A stretch of 64,000 nucleotides of DNA, from NCBI RefSeq assembly GCF_014490665.1, contig NZ_CP061038.1, positions 3,534,001 to 3,598,000 on the forward strand. The letters are read 5' to 3'. This DNA comes from Sphingomonas alpina. GTDB lineage: Bacteria > Pseudomonadota > Alphaproteobacteria > Sphingomonadales > Sphingomonadaceae. Below are positions 52,892 to 60,834 of the stretch, piece after piece. The first letter of the stretch is position 1; every line of letters begins with the position of its first letter. A program made the translations under genes and the position numbers. The notes beneath the pieces were generated by a model, which was given only the letters and a program-made list of their open reading frames with translations, had not been told where the DNA came from and did not search any database.

Positions 52892-53860
52892 TCAGTTGGC
52901 GGCGCTGGTCTTGATCGCGCCGTTGACGCCGGCGGGGAAAAACCCGCCCATGCCGGCCGCCGAGTTGGTCAGGTACACGATGTTGAGCACCTGTCCGGTC
53001 GTCCGGCTGAATGCGATCCCGTCACTGTCGAGCGGCACGATGTTCGACGTCGTACCCGTGCCTGTCCCGGTGCCGGTGATCCCCTGATCGAGATCGCTCG
53101 AGCCATCCAGGCTGTCACGCGCACCCGAAATCGCGTCGGCCGAGGTACGCAGCGACGGTATAGCCAGCCCCTTGGCATAGAGCACGGTGCGAACCAGCCC
53201 GGCATGATAGGCCTCGACCGCCAGGATGCCGGCCGCCGCCTCCAGATAGGTCTTGTTGGTCAGCAGCGGCGCTGCACCCTTGTAGGCGGTGACGCCGACA
53301 TCTTCGAAGATGAACGCACCGAGCAGGAAATTCTCGTCATTGGCATAGACGTCGAACGCCGCGCCCGCGCCGATCAACCCAGCGGCACGCGCGGCATTGC
53401 TGAACGCACTGGTCGGCGTGACGCCGATATCGATGGCCGGCTGCGCGACGGCCACGGTACCGAGCTGGGTGCGCAGAAACGCGACATGCGCCACTTCGTC
53501 CTGCGCGATCTCCTTGGCATATTGCGCCACCACCGGGTCGGTGAAGGTCACCTTGCGACCGCCAGTCACCGCGCCCTGTGTGCCGGTGCCGGTCAATTGC
53601 CCGGCGGGCAGTCCAGTGCCGAACACCGCCACCTGATAGAATTGCGCCTCGAGATATTCGAGGTTGAGCGCGAAGTTCAGCACATCGGCATCACTCGGCG
53701 CACTCTGCGCCCCGGCGGTGCCGGCAAAGGAAAGCGCGGTCACGCCAGCGCCGGCCACCGCTGCCGCCCCGAATGCCGCCTTGAAGAAATCGCGCCGCTC
53801 ATTGCGACGTTCGACACGCCGATCGAGGACGTCGATCAATTGTTCCTGGTCGATGGTCAT
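52892..53860 (-). CDS. Tat-exported ferritin-like protein (PF13668 type)
   Basis: First gene of the pair, 322 residues. Tat motif [10 protein letters not shown] and a signal region to about residue 52 without lipobox, so probably a soluble periplasmic protein. The domain order and metal-ligand candidates match its neighbour ([39 protein letters not shown]). The two genes are 48 bases apart and end in one strong terminator. Role may be iron or oxidant handling during drying, by family analogy. Confidence 0.87.
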   Translation of the reverse strand: MTIDQEQLIDVLDRRVERRNERRDFFKAAFGAAAVAGAGVTALSFAGTAGAQSAPSDADVLNFALNLEYLEAQFYQVAVFGTGLPAGQLTGTGTQGAVTGGRKVTFTDPVVAQYAKEIAQDEVAHVAFLRTQLGTVAVAQPAIDIGVTPTSAFSNAARAAGLIGAGAAFDVYANDENFLLGAFIFEDVGVTAYKGAAPLLTNKTYLEAAAGILAVEAYHAGLVRTVLYAKGLAIPSLRTSADAISGARDSLDGSSDLDQGITGTGTGTGTTSNIVPLDSDGIAFSRTTGQVLNIVYLTNSAAGMGGFFPAGVNGAIKTSAAN

Positions 53861-54081
53861 TGCTGAACCTCCCTTGGGTCACGTCCAGCGCAAACTAACC
53901 GTCTTCAGATTAGTTTCAAGTCATTGAAAAGATTCATTTATTTTTGATTCCGAAAGAGCGCGGAGAGGCTCTTCACGAACCATGCGCGCCGGGCCTGCTG
54001 CCATCGAGAACCGCTTCTGGAAAGCAGGTACGGGCGAACCCGCCGCATAGATGCATGGCTTTGATCGAGCTTTCGTCGGGC

Positions 54082-54987
54082 TCATTGCATTCGCCCCTCG
54101 AACAGGTCGCGGTCGCCGACCAGCGCATCGCCGACCAGGTCGAAAAACGCCCGCACTCGCGCAGTCGCCTTCAGGTCGGCATGAGTGACGATCCACAGCT
54201 CGCCCGCCAGCTCGGCGATCGGCGCGGCCATTGCGCGCACCACGTCGCCGTCGCGGTCACCGAGATAACAGGGCAGCAGCGCGACCCCCATGCCGGCCTT
54301 CGCCGCGATCAGCTGATTGACCAGACTGTTGGTGCGATAGGCGAACGCCTCGGCCGGCACTTGGCGCGCGAGCCAGTCGGCCGCCATGATCCCCGCTGCC
54401 GTCTCCTCCCAGCCGATCAGTGCGTGGTGCCCCAGCCCGTCGCCGCCTGTAACCGGCGCGCTGGCCGCGAGATAGGCGGGCGCAGCGTACAGGCTCCAAG
54501 CCACCCCGGCGAGCTTGCGCCCCCACAGATCGGCTTCTTTCGGACGGATCGGGCGCAGCGCGATATCGGCCTCGCGCCGCGACAGGCTCAGCACGCGATT
54601 GTCGATCGCCAGTTCGACCATGATCCCCGGATGCCGGCGGCGGAACGCGGCGAGATGATCGGTCAGCCGGCTATAGGCGAGCGTCTCCGACGATGTGACG
54701 CGCAGCCGCCCGGTCAGCCGGTGGTCGCGCCCGGCAATATCGCGGTCGAGCGCCAGCGCCTCATCCTCCATGCGCTCCGCCGCCGCCGCCATGCGTTCGC
54801 CCGCCTGAGTCGGGCGATAGTCGCCGCCCGGCAGCCGCTCGAACACGCGCGCGCCAAGCCGCGCCTCGATCGCATTGAGCCGGCGAAAGGCGGTCGAATG
54901 ATCGATACCGAGCAATTTCGCCGCGGCGGTCAGCCCACCGGCACGCCGTACCGCCAGCACCAGCTGCAGATCGTTCCAGTCCTTCAT
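54082..54987 (-). CDS. LysR-family regulator
   Basis: N-terminal winged helix (WNDLQLVLAVRRAGGLTAAAKLLGIDHSTAFRRLNAIEARLG) and a periplasmic-binding-like effector domain with EADIALRP and LIAAKAGMGVALLPC. Start MKDWNDL at 54987 is preferred over 55026. Divergent from gstA at 55119, its probable target. The 53861-54081 gap behind it contains nothing recognised. Confidence 0.9.
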   Translation of the reverse strand: MKDWNDLQLVLAVRRAGGLTAAAKLLGIDHSTAFRRLNAIEARLGARVFERLPGGDYRPTQAGERMAAAAERMEDEALALDRDIAGRDHRLTGRLRVTSSETLAYSRLTDHLAAFRRRHPGIMVELAIDNRVLSLSRREADIALRPIRPKEADLWGRKLAGVAWSLYAAPAYLAASAPVTGGDGLGHHALIGWEETAAGIMAADWLARQVPAEAFAYRTNSLVNQLIAAKAGMGVALLPCYLGDRDGDVVRAMAAPIAELAGELWIVTHADLKATARVRAFFDLVGDALVGDRDLFEGRMQ

Positions 54988-55118
54988 GCCGCAAATATAG
55001 CATCGACACAGCTTGCAGTCATGCAAGACTGGCTGGCATTATCCCAACGTGCATTGCGATCTCACAAACACCAGATCGATCCGGACGGCGATCCCCTCGC
55101 CCAGCCAAGGATCCGATC

Positions 55119-55745
55119 ATGAAGCTTTATTACGCTACCGGCACCTGCTCGCTCTCGCCACACATCGTCGCGCTAGAAGCCGGCATCGCACTCGAACTGG
55201 AGCGCGTCGACATCCGTGCCACCCCGCACCGCACCGAGACCGGCGCCGATTTCACTGCACGCCACGCCAATGGCTATGTCCCGGCGCTTGAACTCGATGA
55301 CGGCTCGCTGCTCACCGAAGGAGCGGCGATGGTCCAGTATCTCGCCGACCTCGCCCCCGGCGCCCGCCTCGCCCCGCCCGCCGGTACAGCGGAACGCTAT
55401 CGCCTCCAGTCCTGGCTCAACTTCATCGCGACCGAGCTGCACAAGATGTACAGCCCGTGGCTGTTCCACCCGGAATATGGCGCGCAGGCGCAGGAGGTCG
55501 CACGCGGCAAGATCGCCGAGCGTCTCGCCTATGTCGACCGCCATCTCGCGACATCCGGGCCATATCTGCTCGGCGAAGCCTTCTCCGCCGCCGACGCCTA
55601 TCTCTTCACCATTGTCGGCTGGTCGGCCTTCGCCAAGGTCGACCTGGCCCCCTTCCCGCAGTTGCGCGATTTTCTCGACCGGGTCGGGGCACGGCCTCAG
55701 GTGCGCGCAGCGATGCGTGCCGAAGGCATGAAGGCGGCGGCGTAA
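55119..55745 (+). CDS. gstA: Beta-class glutathione S-transferase
   Basis: GST with the beta-class N-terminus MKLYYATGTCSLSPHIVALEAG, in which Cys10 is the catalytic cysteine, cis-Pro in GYVPALELDDGSLLTEGAAMVQYLADL, and helical domain with the SAADAYLFTIVGW box. Length 208 matches E. coli GstA (201). It is followed four bases later by the SMR gene, so the two are an operon under the divergent LysR regulator. Confidence 0.92.
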   Translation: MKLYYATGTCSLSPHIVALEAGIALELERVDIRATPHRTETGADFTARHANGYVPALELDDGSLLTEGAAMVQYLADLAPGARLAPPAGTAERYRLQSWLNFIATELHKMYSPWLFHPEYGAQAQEVARGKIAERLAYVDRHLATSGPYLLGEAFSAADAYLFTIVGWSAFAKVDLAPFPQLRDFLDRVGARPQVRAAMRAEGMKAAA

Positions 55746-55749
55746 GGTC

Positions 55750-56079
55750 ATGAGCCAGGGCATAGCTTGGACCCTGCTGGTCGCGGCCGGGCTGCTAGAC
55801 GTCGCCTGGGCGGTGTCGATGAAATATGCTCAGGGCTATAGCCGGCTCGGCTGGAGCCTCGTCTCGCTGCTGTTGCTCGCCGCCTTTGTCTATCTGCTCG
55901 GCCGCGCATTGGCGGTACTGCCGGTCGGTACCGCCTATGCGGTGTGGACCGGCATCGGCGCCGCCGGCACTGCGTTGCTCGGCATCTGGCTGTTCGGCGA
56001 GAGCATGAGCCTGTGGCGCTTCGGCGGCATCCTGCTCGTCCTTGCCGGCATCGCGCTGCTCAAGCTCGCGCCGGCGTGA
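55750..56079 (+). CDS. SMR-family transporter (SugE/Gdx-like)
   Basis: Four-helix small multidrug-resistance protein of 109 residues that acts as a dimer. The family signature AGLLEVxWA in the first helix appears as AGLLDVAWAVSMKYA, so the essential Glu is replaced by Asp. The rest (LPVGTAYAVWTGIGAAGTALLG, RFGGILLVLAGIALLKL) is standard. Guanidinium or quaternary compound export is the family function; the substitution may change the pKa of coupling. Operon with gstA. Confidence 0.88.
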   Translation: MSQGIAWTLLVAAGLLDVAWAVSMKYAQGYSRLGWSLVSLLLLAAFVYLLGRALAVLPVGTAYAVWTGIGAAGTALLGIWLFGESMSLWRFGGILLVLAGIALLKLAPA

Positions 56080-56111
56080 ACAGTCCCTCGGTTTGAAGCG
56101 CCTCCCCTCTC

Positions 56112-56191
56112 CGTTCGGGCTGAGCCTGTCGCAGCCCTGCGCTTCTTTCGGGGCAGGAAGAGCGGTGCCGCGACAGGCTCAACACGAACGG
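56112..56191. repeat. REP-like palindrome, copy 4 (GC variant)
   Basis: Arms TGAGCCTGTCGCAG and CGCGACAGGCTCA lie between the convergent SMR and metallo-beta-lactamase genes. Both arms differ from the common GAGCTTGTCGAAG in matching ways, so base pairing is preserved. Confidence 0.8.
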
Positions 56192-56204
56192 GGGATGAAA
56201 TACC

Positions 56205-57110
56205 TTATCGCGCGCCTTCCTTCGCCAGCCGCGCATCGAGCGCGGCGGAGAATTTCGCCGCATAGGCCCGGCAGGCACCGGGATCGAGGAACGGGTTGGG
56301 CCTGGTGCCGGCGCTGAACTTTGCGAACTTCTCGTCCCCGCCCGACTGGTCGGGATGCGCCGTGAGCAACAGGTCGCAGGGCAGCGCCGACATCGCCGCG
56401 AAGCTGCGACGGTACGATGCCACGATTCCGGCATGCGCCGGATCGGTGAAGCGATAGCCATCGGCGGAGACCGGGTTGAGGCTCGAGGCGAACACCATGT
56501 CGATGCACTTGCCCTTTTCACACGATTTCCACGTCCAGCTCATGCTGCCCGACGTGTGCCCCGGCGTAGCGCGGGCGGTGATCACGACATCGCCAAGCCG
56601 GATCGTCTCGCCATCGGCGACCGCGCGTACCTTCGGCACCGCGGGGAAAGTGTCGAGATGTGCCGCCTGCGGATCCTCGGGCAGGGCGCGACCAAGACGC
56701 AGCGAGGCCGCCCCATCCCGGCCTGCAAGCACCGTCGCACCGCTGTCGCGCACCAGCGCGGCAAAGCCGCCGCCATGGTCGTAATGCGGTTCCGTGCTGA
56801 GAATATATTTGATCTGACGGACATCGAAGCCGAGCCGGCGGATATTCGCCTCGACCGTCGCGACGCCCTGCGGCACGCCGGCATCGATCAGGATCAGCCC
56901 GGCCTTGGTGCGGATCAGCGCAACATTCAGCTCGGTGAAGCCGACCAGATAGCTATTGCCATACACCCGCATCGGCGGCTGCGGCTTGAGCCAGCGATCG
57001 GCATAGCCCGGCGCGATCGGTCGAGTCAGCGGATCATCCTTCGGGGCCTCCGCGCTGCCGCGGCCGGTCATCAACGCCAACAGTGCCGCACCGATCATTA
57101 TCCGTTTCAT
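56205..57110 (-). CDS. Subclass B3 metallo-beta-lactamase with Glu ligand (B3-E)
   Basis: Secreted zinc hydrolase, 301 residues, signal peptide ending near GSAEA. The zinc motif reads STEPHYDHGGG, so the first His of HxHxDH is Glu107. Other ligands are intact: His109, Asp111, His112, His185 (TPGHTSGS) and His252 (LLTAHPD). The B3 region YRRSFAAMSALPCDLLL is also clear. A B3 group with Glu at this place is known, first described as SIE-1 from Sphingobium indicum. GGAG six bases upstream sets ATG 57110. It could hydrolyse beta-lactams, or the related role is uncertain. Confidence 0.9.
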   Translation of the reverse strand: MKRIMIGAALLALMTGRGSAEAPKDDPLTRPIAPGYADRWLKPQPPMRVYGNSYLVGFTELNVALIRTKAGLILIDAGVPQGVATVEANIRRLGFDVRQIKYILSTEPHYDHGGGFAALVRDSGATVLAGRDGAASLRLGRALPEDPQAAHLDTFPAVPKVRAVADGETIRLGDVVITARATPGHTSGSMSWTWKSCEKGKCIDMVFASSLNPVSADGYRFTDPAHAGIVASYRRSFAAMSALPCDLLLTAHPDQSGGDEKFAKFSAGTRPNPFLDPGACRAYAAKFSAALDARLAKEGAR

Positions 57111-57335
57111 CGTCATCTCCCGATCCTCTGGCGCAAGACTGATCGGAAAGCGCCCGGCGCTCAAAGCATCTTCTCTCGGCCGAGCCATGAAATGGATTCA
57201 TGCGCAGAGTGGAGTCACGGCAACAGGCTGGCGCGATTGATGCGCTGCGCTCACAACAGCTGAGCGGCGGCGGCGCATAGCGGCACCGCCCCCCGCGCTC
57301 CATATCCGCCCTTCAGTTCAGCAAAGAGGCACATC

Positions 57336-58127
57336 ATGGATCTCCACCTTACCGACAAGACCGCCATCGTCACCGGCGGCACCGGCGGCATCGGGCTCGA
57401 AATCGCCCGCTCGCTCTCGCTGGAGGGTGCGCGCGTCACCATCACCGGCCGCACCCAGGCCAAGCTCGACGAAGCGATCGCCGACCTCGCCAGCTCCGGC
57501 GGCACGCCGGTGACCGGTATCGCCGCCGATGTCGCCACCCCCGAGGGAGCAGCACAGCTCGCACGCGAGCTTCCGCAGGTCGATATCCTGATCAACAATC
57601 TCGGCATCTATGAAAGCAAGCCGTTCGGCGAAATCAGCGACGCCGACTGGGCCAACATGTTCGACGTCAATGTGATGAGCGGCGTGCGCCTGTCGCGCAA
57701 CTATCTGCCCGGGATGCTCGATCGCAACTGGGGCCGGATCATCTTCATCTCCAGCGAATCCGGCCTCGCCGTGCCGCACGACATGATCCATTACGGCACC
57801 AGCAAGACCGCCCAGCTATCGATCGCTCGCGGCCTCGCACAATTGACCCGCGGCACCAACGTCACGGTCAATTCGGTGATGCCGGGGCCGACCCGCTCGG
57901 CTGGGATCGAGGATTTCCTGCGCAGCCAGGCGAGCGACCCGAGCCTGCCGATCGCCGAGATCGAGGCGGAATTCTTCGCCACCGCGCGCGCCTCGTCGAT
58001 CATCCAGCGCATGATCGAGGCCAAGGAGATCGCCGATCTGGTCGCTTATGTCGCCAGCCCGCGCGCTTCCGCCACCAACGGTGCCGCGCTGCGCGCCGAG
58101 GGCGGCCTGGTCAACACCATCGCCTGA
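57336..58127 (+). CDS. SDR family oxidoreductase
   Basis: Classical SDR of 263 residues: TGGTGGIG cofactor loop, NNLG, Ser in IFISSESGLAV, active-site YGTSK, and C-terminal ASATNGAALRAEGGLVNTIA. The cofactor acidic or basic selector follows as ITGRTQ, suggesting NADP. Monocistronic, convergent with the glutaredoxin-MauE gene. Substrate not assigned. Confidence 0.9.
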   Translation: MDLHLTDKTAIVTGGTGGIGLEIARSLSLEGARVTITGRTQAKLDEAIADLASSGGTPVTGIAADVATPEGAAQLARELPQVDILINNLGIYESKPFGEISDADWANMFDVNVMSGVRLSRNYLPGMLDRNWGRIIFISSESGLAVPHDMIHYGTSKTAQLSIARGLAQLTRGTNVTVNSVMPGPTRSAGIEDFLRSQASDPSLPIAEIEAEFFATARASSIIQRMIEAKEIADLVAYVASPRASATNGAALRAEGGLVNTIA

Positions 58128-58187
58128 CGCACAAGGGCGGGGAAGCCGTTGCGGCCTCCCCGCCCGTCATGAGGCACATTCATCGCG

Positions 58188-58952
58188 TCACATTGCCGGC
58201 CTGGCCAGCATCCACAGCGCCATCGCGACCATCAGCACATTCTCGGTCAGCGAGATGAAGCCGAGCGGCACATTGCTGTCGCCACCGACACAGGCGCATT
58301 TCAGCGTGCGCCGCTCGATATAGACCGCCTTGAACACCGACACCGCGCCGATCGTACCGATGAACAGCGCGACCGGGATCGACAGCCAGCGCAGAGTCCC
58401 GGCGATCATCAATACCCCCGCCAGCCCTTCGGCAAAGGGATAGACCCGCGCATAGGGCACCCAGCGCTGCGCGAGCAGGTCATACCCGAGGAACATCGAC
58501 GAGAAACTGTCGAGATCGCGCAGCTTGAGCATCGCCAGCACACACATGCTGAAGGCGATGAACCATTGCACCGCCTGCACCGTGAACGGCGTGCCGGATA
58601 CCGCCTGGCTGGTGGCGAGCGCCATCAGCGCGGTGATCGCGAACACCGCGACGACCGGGGTATAGGTCAGCGCTTTCGGATCGCGCACGCGCAGCCCGAG
58701 ATGACGGCGCAGATCGTCATAGCCGCCGATCCGCTGCCCATCGATAAACGTCTGCGGGGTCGTCTCGACGCCCTGCTGCGCCTTGAACGCGTCGATTTCG
58801 GCGCGGCTGGTCAGCCAGCGATCGTCCACCGCATATCCCTTGCTGCGCAGCAGATGCTGCGCCTTCAGGCCATAGGGACAGACATGATCGGGCATCATCA
58901 TGCGATAGAGAGTAGCCGTCGGGGTGGCAGTCGCGATCGGGCGCGCGGGCAT
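58188..58952 (-). CDS. Glutaredoxin-MauE/DoxX-type membrane fusion
   Basis: A 254-residue protein. Residues 14-85 are a glutaredoxin fold with CPYG at 25-28 (single Cys), TTPQTFIDG (cis-Pro loop) and GGYDDL. Four to five membrane helices follow (98-116, 127-143, 171-187, 190-210, 232-250), with CxC at 219-221 (KCACVGG) near the last helix, as in MauE-like proteins. Proposed role is delivering electrons or thiol equivalents across the membrane. Divergent from the MerR gene with a mer-like promoter between. Confidence 0.88.
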   Translation of the reverse strand: MPARPIATATPTATLYRMMMPDHVCPYGLKAQHLLRSKGYAVDDRWLTSRAEIDAFKAQQGVETTPQTFIDGQRIGGYDDLRRHLGLRVRDPKALTYTPVVAVFAITALMALATSQAVSGTPFTVQAVQWFIAFSMCVLAMLKLRDLDSFSSMFLGYDLLAQRWVPYARVYPFAEGLAGVLMIAGTLRWLSIPVALFIGTIGAVSVFKAVYIERRTLKCACVGGDSNVPLGFISLTENVLMVAMALWMLARPAM

Positions 58953-58994
58953 GACGCATTTCCTTGTTTATGGTCGAACCCGCCCCAAATGGGG

Positions 58995-59012
58995 TCCGTA
59001 CCATAGTCCGGA
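58995..59012. promoter_or_regulatory. mer-like MerR operator and promoter
   Basis: TCCGTAC-CATA-GTCCGGA, six of seven arm positions pairing, lies between the divergent MerR and glutaredoxin-MauE genes. On the minus strand it falls inside a promoter with -35 TTGACT and a 19-base spacer, the under-wound spacing typical of MerR-activated promoters. Confidence 0.75.
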
Positions 59013-59020
59013 GTCAAGCG

Positions 59021-59440
59021 ATGAAACCGATGACCATTTCGGGGCTGGCGCGCAGCGGCGGCGTCGGAGTCGAAACGATCCGCTATTATCAGCGGCTCGG
59101 CCTGATCGACTTGCCCGAACGCAGCGGCGGCAATGGCCTGAGCGGCGGCATGAGGCGGTACGATGCCGGCCATGCCGACCGGCTGCGCTTCATCCGCGCC
59201 GGTCAGCGCGCCGGCTTCACGCTCGACCAGATCGGGCAATTGCTCGCGCTCGATGCGCGCCACGACCATGATGCGGCGCGCGCGCTGGCGGAGGAACGCA
59301 TTGCCGCGCTCGATGCGCGGATCGCCGAGATGCAGGAGGCGCGCACCGCGCTCGCCCGGCTCGCCCGGCAATGCGGTACGGCGGCGGCCGAGACCAACCC
59401 GGCGCCCTGCCCGATCATCACCGCCTTCGACCGGCACTGA
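59021..59440 (+). CDS. MerR-family regulator (MerR-like, variant metal site)
   Basis: A 139-residue regulator: winged helix MTISGLARSGGVGVETIRYYQRLGLI, dimer helix and C-terminal metal region. Compared with Tn501 MerR (Cys82, Cys117, Cys126), Cys82 is replaced by His83 in RHDHDAAR, while Cys118 and Cys130 (QC...PCPI) remain. ATG 59021 with GGAG seven bases before is the start. It probably senses a soft metal or thiol stress and activates the divergent glutaredoxin-MauE gene. Confidence 0.9.
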   Translation: MKPMTISGLARSGGVGVETIRYYQRLGLIDLPERSGGNGLSGGMRRYDAGHADRLRFIRAGQRAGFTLDQIGQLLALDARHDHDAARALAEERIAALDARIAEMQEARTALARLARQCGTAAAETNPAPCPIITAFDRH

Positions 59441-59475
59441 AGGGCGCCGCTTTTCCGACAGTGCTCGCTGCTTAA

Positions 59476-59534
59476 CTTGTGCTCCCGCGAAGGCGGGAGC
59501 CCAGACTGGGTCCCCGCCTTCGCGGGGACACAAG
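59476..59534. repeat. Nested palindromic repeat (CCCGCGAAGGCGGG type)
   Basis: Two 29-base halves around one A match at 25 of 29 positions. The four mismatches fall so that each half still forms its own hairpin (CTCCCGC/GCGGGAG and TCCCCGC/GCGGGGA). It lies between the convergent MerR and Rrf2 genes. The remainder of the 59441-59618 gap contains nothing else. Confidence 0.8.
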
Positions 59535-59618
59535 CGCCTCGATCGAAGGCATAGACCCGTGGTGAATCATGACCTGATGTCGAACGTGCCTCGCGCATCT
59601 ACATCCGGCGAATGCCGA

Positions 59619-60074
59619 TTAACCCTTAGTCCCCATCACACCCGCACCCCGCGACCGGCACAGCGCGTCGAAATCCTCCGCCAGTTCGGCCAGCGTGACC
59701 GCCGCCAGCCGCGCGGTCAGCAGCGACTCCGCCTCGCGCAGCGCATCGTCCAGCGCACGGTTGACCGACTGCTCCACGGCACATTCCGGATTGTCACTCT
59801 CATTGCCGATCGCGAAGATCCTCGGCCCGCCGACCGCGCGGTGGATGTCGAGCAGCGACACGTCGCTCAGGTCGCTCGCCAGCGTCCAGCCACCGCCATG
59901 CCCCTTGACCGAGTGGACATAGCCCGCCTCGCGCAGGCCGGCCATGGTCCGGCGCACCACCACCGGATTGGTGCCGAGCATCTGCGCGATCGTCTCCGAC
60001 GTCATCGGCCCGTCGTGCCGCGCCATGTGCAGCAGCACATGGAGCATGCGGGATAAGCGGCTGTCCTGTCTCAC
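59619..60074 (-). CDS. Rrf2-family regulator
   Basis: A 151-residue winged-helix protein (MLHVLLHMARHDGPMTSETIAQMLGTNPVVVRRTMAGLREAGYVHSVKGHGGGWTLA). GTG 60074 has GGGGAG eight bases upstream. Only one Cys (PECAVEQSVN) and another near the C-terminus (ALCRSRG) are seen, fewer than the three Cys of iron-sulfur IscR/NsrR types, so it may respond by another means. Divergent from the SRPBCC gene. Confidence 0.88.
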   Translation of the reverse strand: MRQDSRLSRMLHVLLHMARHDGPMTSETIAQMLGTNPVVVRRTMAGLREAGYVHSVKGHGGGWTLASDLSDVSLLDIHRAVGGPRIFAIGNESDNPECAVEQSVNRALDDALREAESLLTARLAAVTLAELAEDFDALCRSRGAGVMGTKG

Positions 60075-60263
60075 ACGCCCATCTCCCCTGTTCCCGGCGC
60101 CAACGCAAGCGCGGCGCCGAGCGATGGACGATCGGCCTGAAATTCCGACCGCTTGGCGGCACGCCGCTCGCACAACCATCGCCGACATCGCACCGTCGGC
60201 ACACGATGCGGCGCCATGCCCCGGCTCGGTGGACAGCGTGGACGAAAAGAAAGGGAGACGCAC

Positions 60264-60725
60264 ATGGCTTCGGTGACCGGCGAAATCAGGACGGCACTGG
60301 CGCCGGAACTGGCATGGGACGCGATCCGCGATGTCGGCGCGTTGCACACGCGGCTCGTGCCGGGCTTCGTCGTCGCGACGCGGCTCGAGCGCAATGGTGC
60401 TCCGATCCCGGATGCCGACGCCTCGATCGCCGGGGTGAGCCGGACGGTGCGCTTCGGCAATGGCATGGAAGCGGTCGAGCCGATCATCGACCGCGACGAT
60501 CAGGCCCGGCGGCTGGTGTGGAGCGCGACCGGCGGGCCGCTCACTCATTACAATGCCTCGTGCCAGGTCTTTGCCGATGGCGATGGCGGCAGCCGCGTGA
60601 TGTGGATCGCCGACCTGCTGCCCGACGCGGCGCGCGACCAGATCGGCGCGATGGTCGGCGAAGGACTGCGCGTGATGAAGCTGACATTCGACGAGGCCGC
60701 CGCCAAAAAACCAGAGCGAATTTAG
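60264..60725 (+). CDS. SRPBCC (START-like) family protein
   Basis: A 153-residue helix-grip protein (AWDAIRDVGALHTRLVPGFV, LVWSATGGPLTHYNASCQVFADGDGGSRVMWIADLLPDAARDQIGAMVGEGLRVMKLTFD). Such proteins bind hydrophobic ligands in a cavity. AAGGGAG upstream sets ATG 60264. Likely controlled by the divergent Rrf2 protein. Confidence 0.85.
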   Translation: MASVTGEIRTALAPELAWDAIRDVGALHTRLVPGFVVATRLERNGAPIPDADASIAGVSRTVRFGNGMEAVEPIIDRDDQARRLVWSATGGPLTHYNASCQVFADGDGGSRVMWIADLLPDAARDQIGAMVGEGLRVMKLTFDEAAAKKPERI

Positions 60726-60749
60726 GCGGGCCGAAACCACCCCTGAACC

Positions 60750-60813
60750 CGTTCGTGCCGAGCTTGCCGAAGCACCGTCTTTCTTTTTCCCACGTCAAAC
60801 TAAGGGCGAACGG
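60750..60813. repeat. REP-like element, decayed copy 5
   Basis: The left arm CGTTCGTGCCGAGCTTGCCGAAG is recognisable, but the right arm is reduced to GGGCGAACGG, so the long stem is lost. It lies between the convergent SRPBCC and sdaA genes. Confidence 0.65.
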
Positions 60814-60834
60814 CGGGGGGTGATTTATCCGCCC

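Noticed and set aside
53921..54196. 91-codon minus-strand frame
   Set aside because: It has no ribosome site or motif and overlaps the 3' end of the LysR gene; composition suggests chance.
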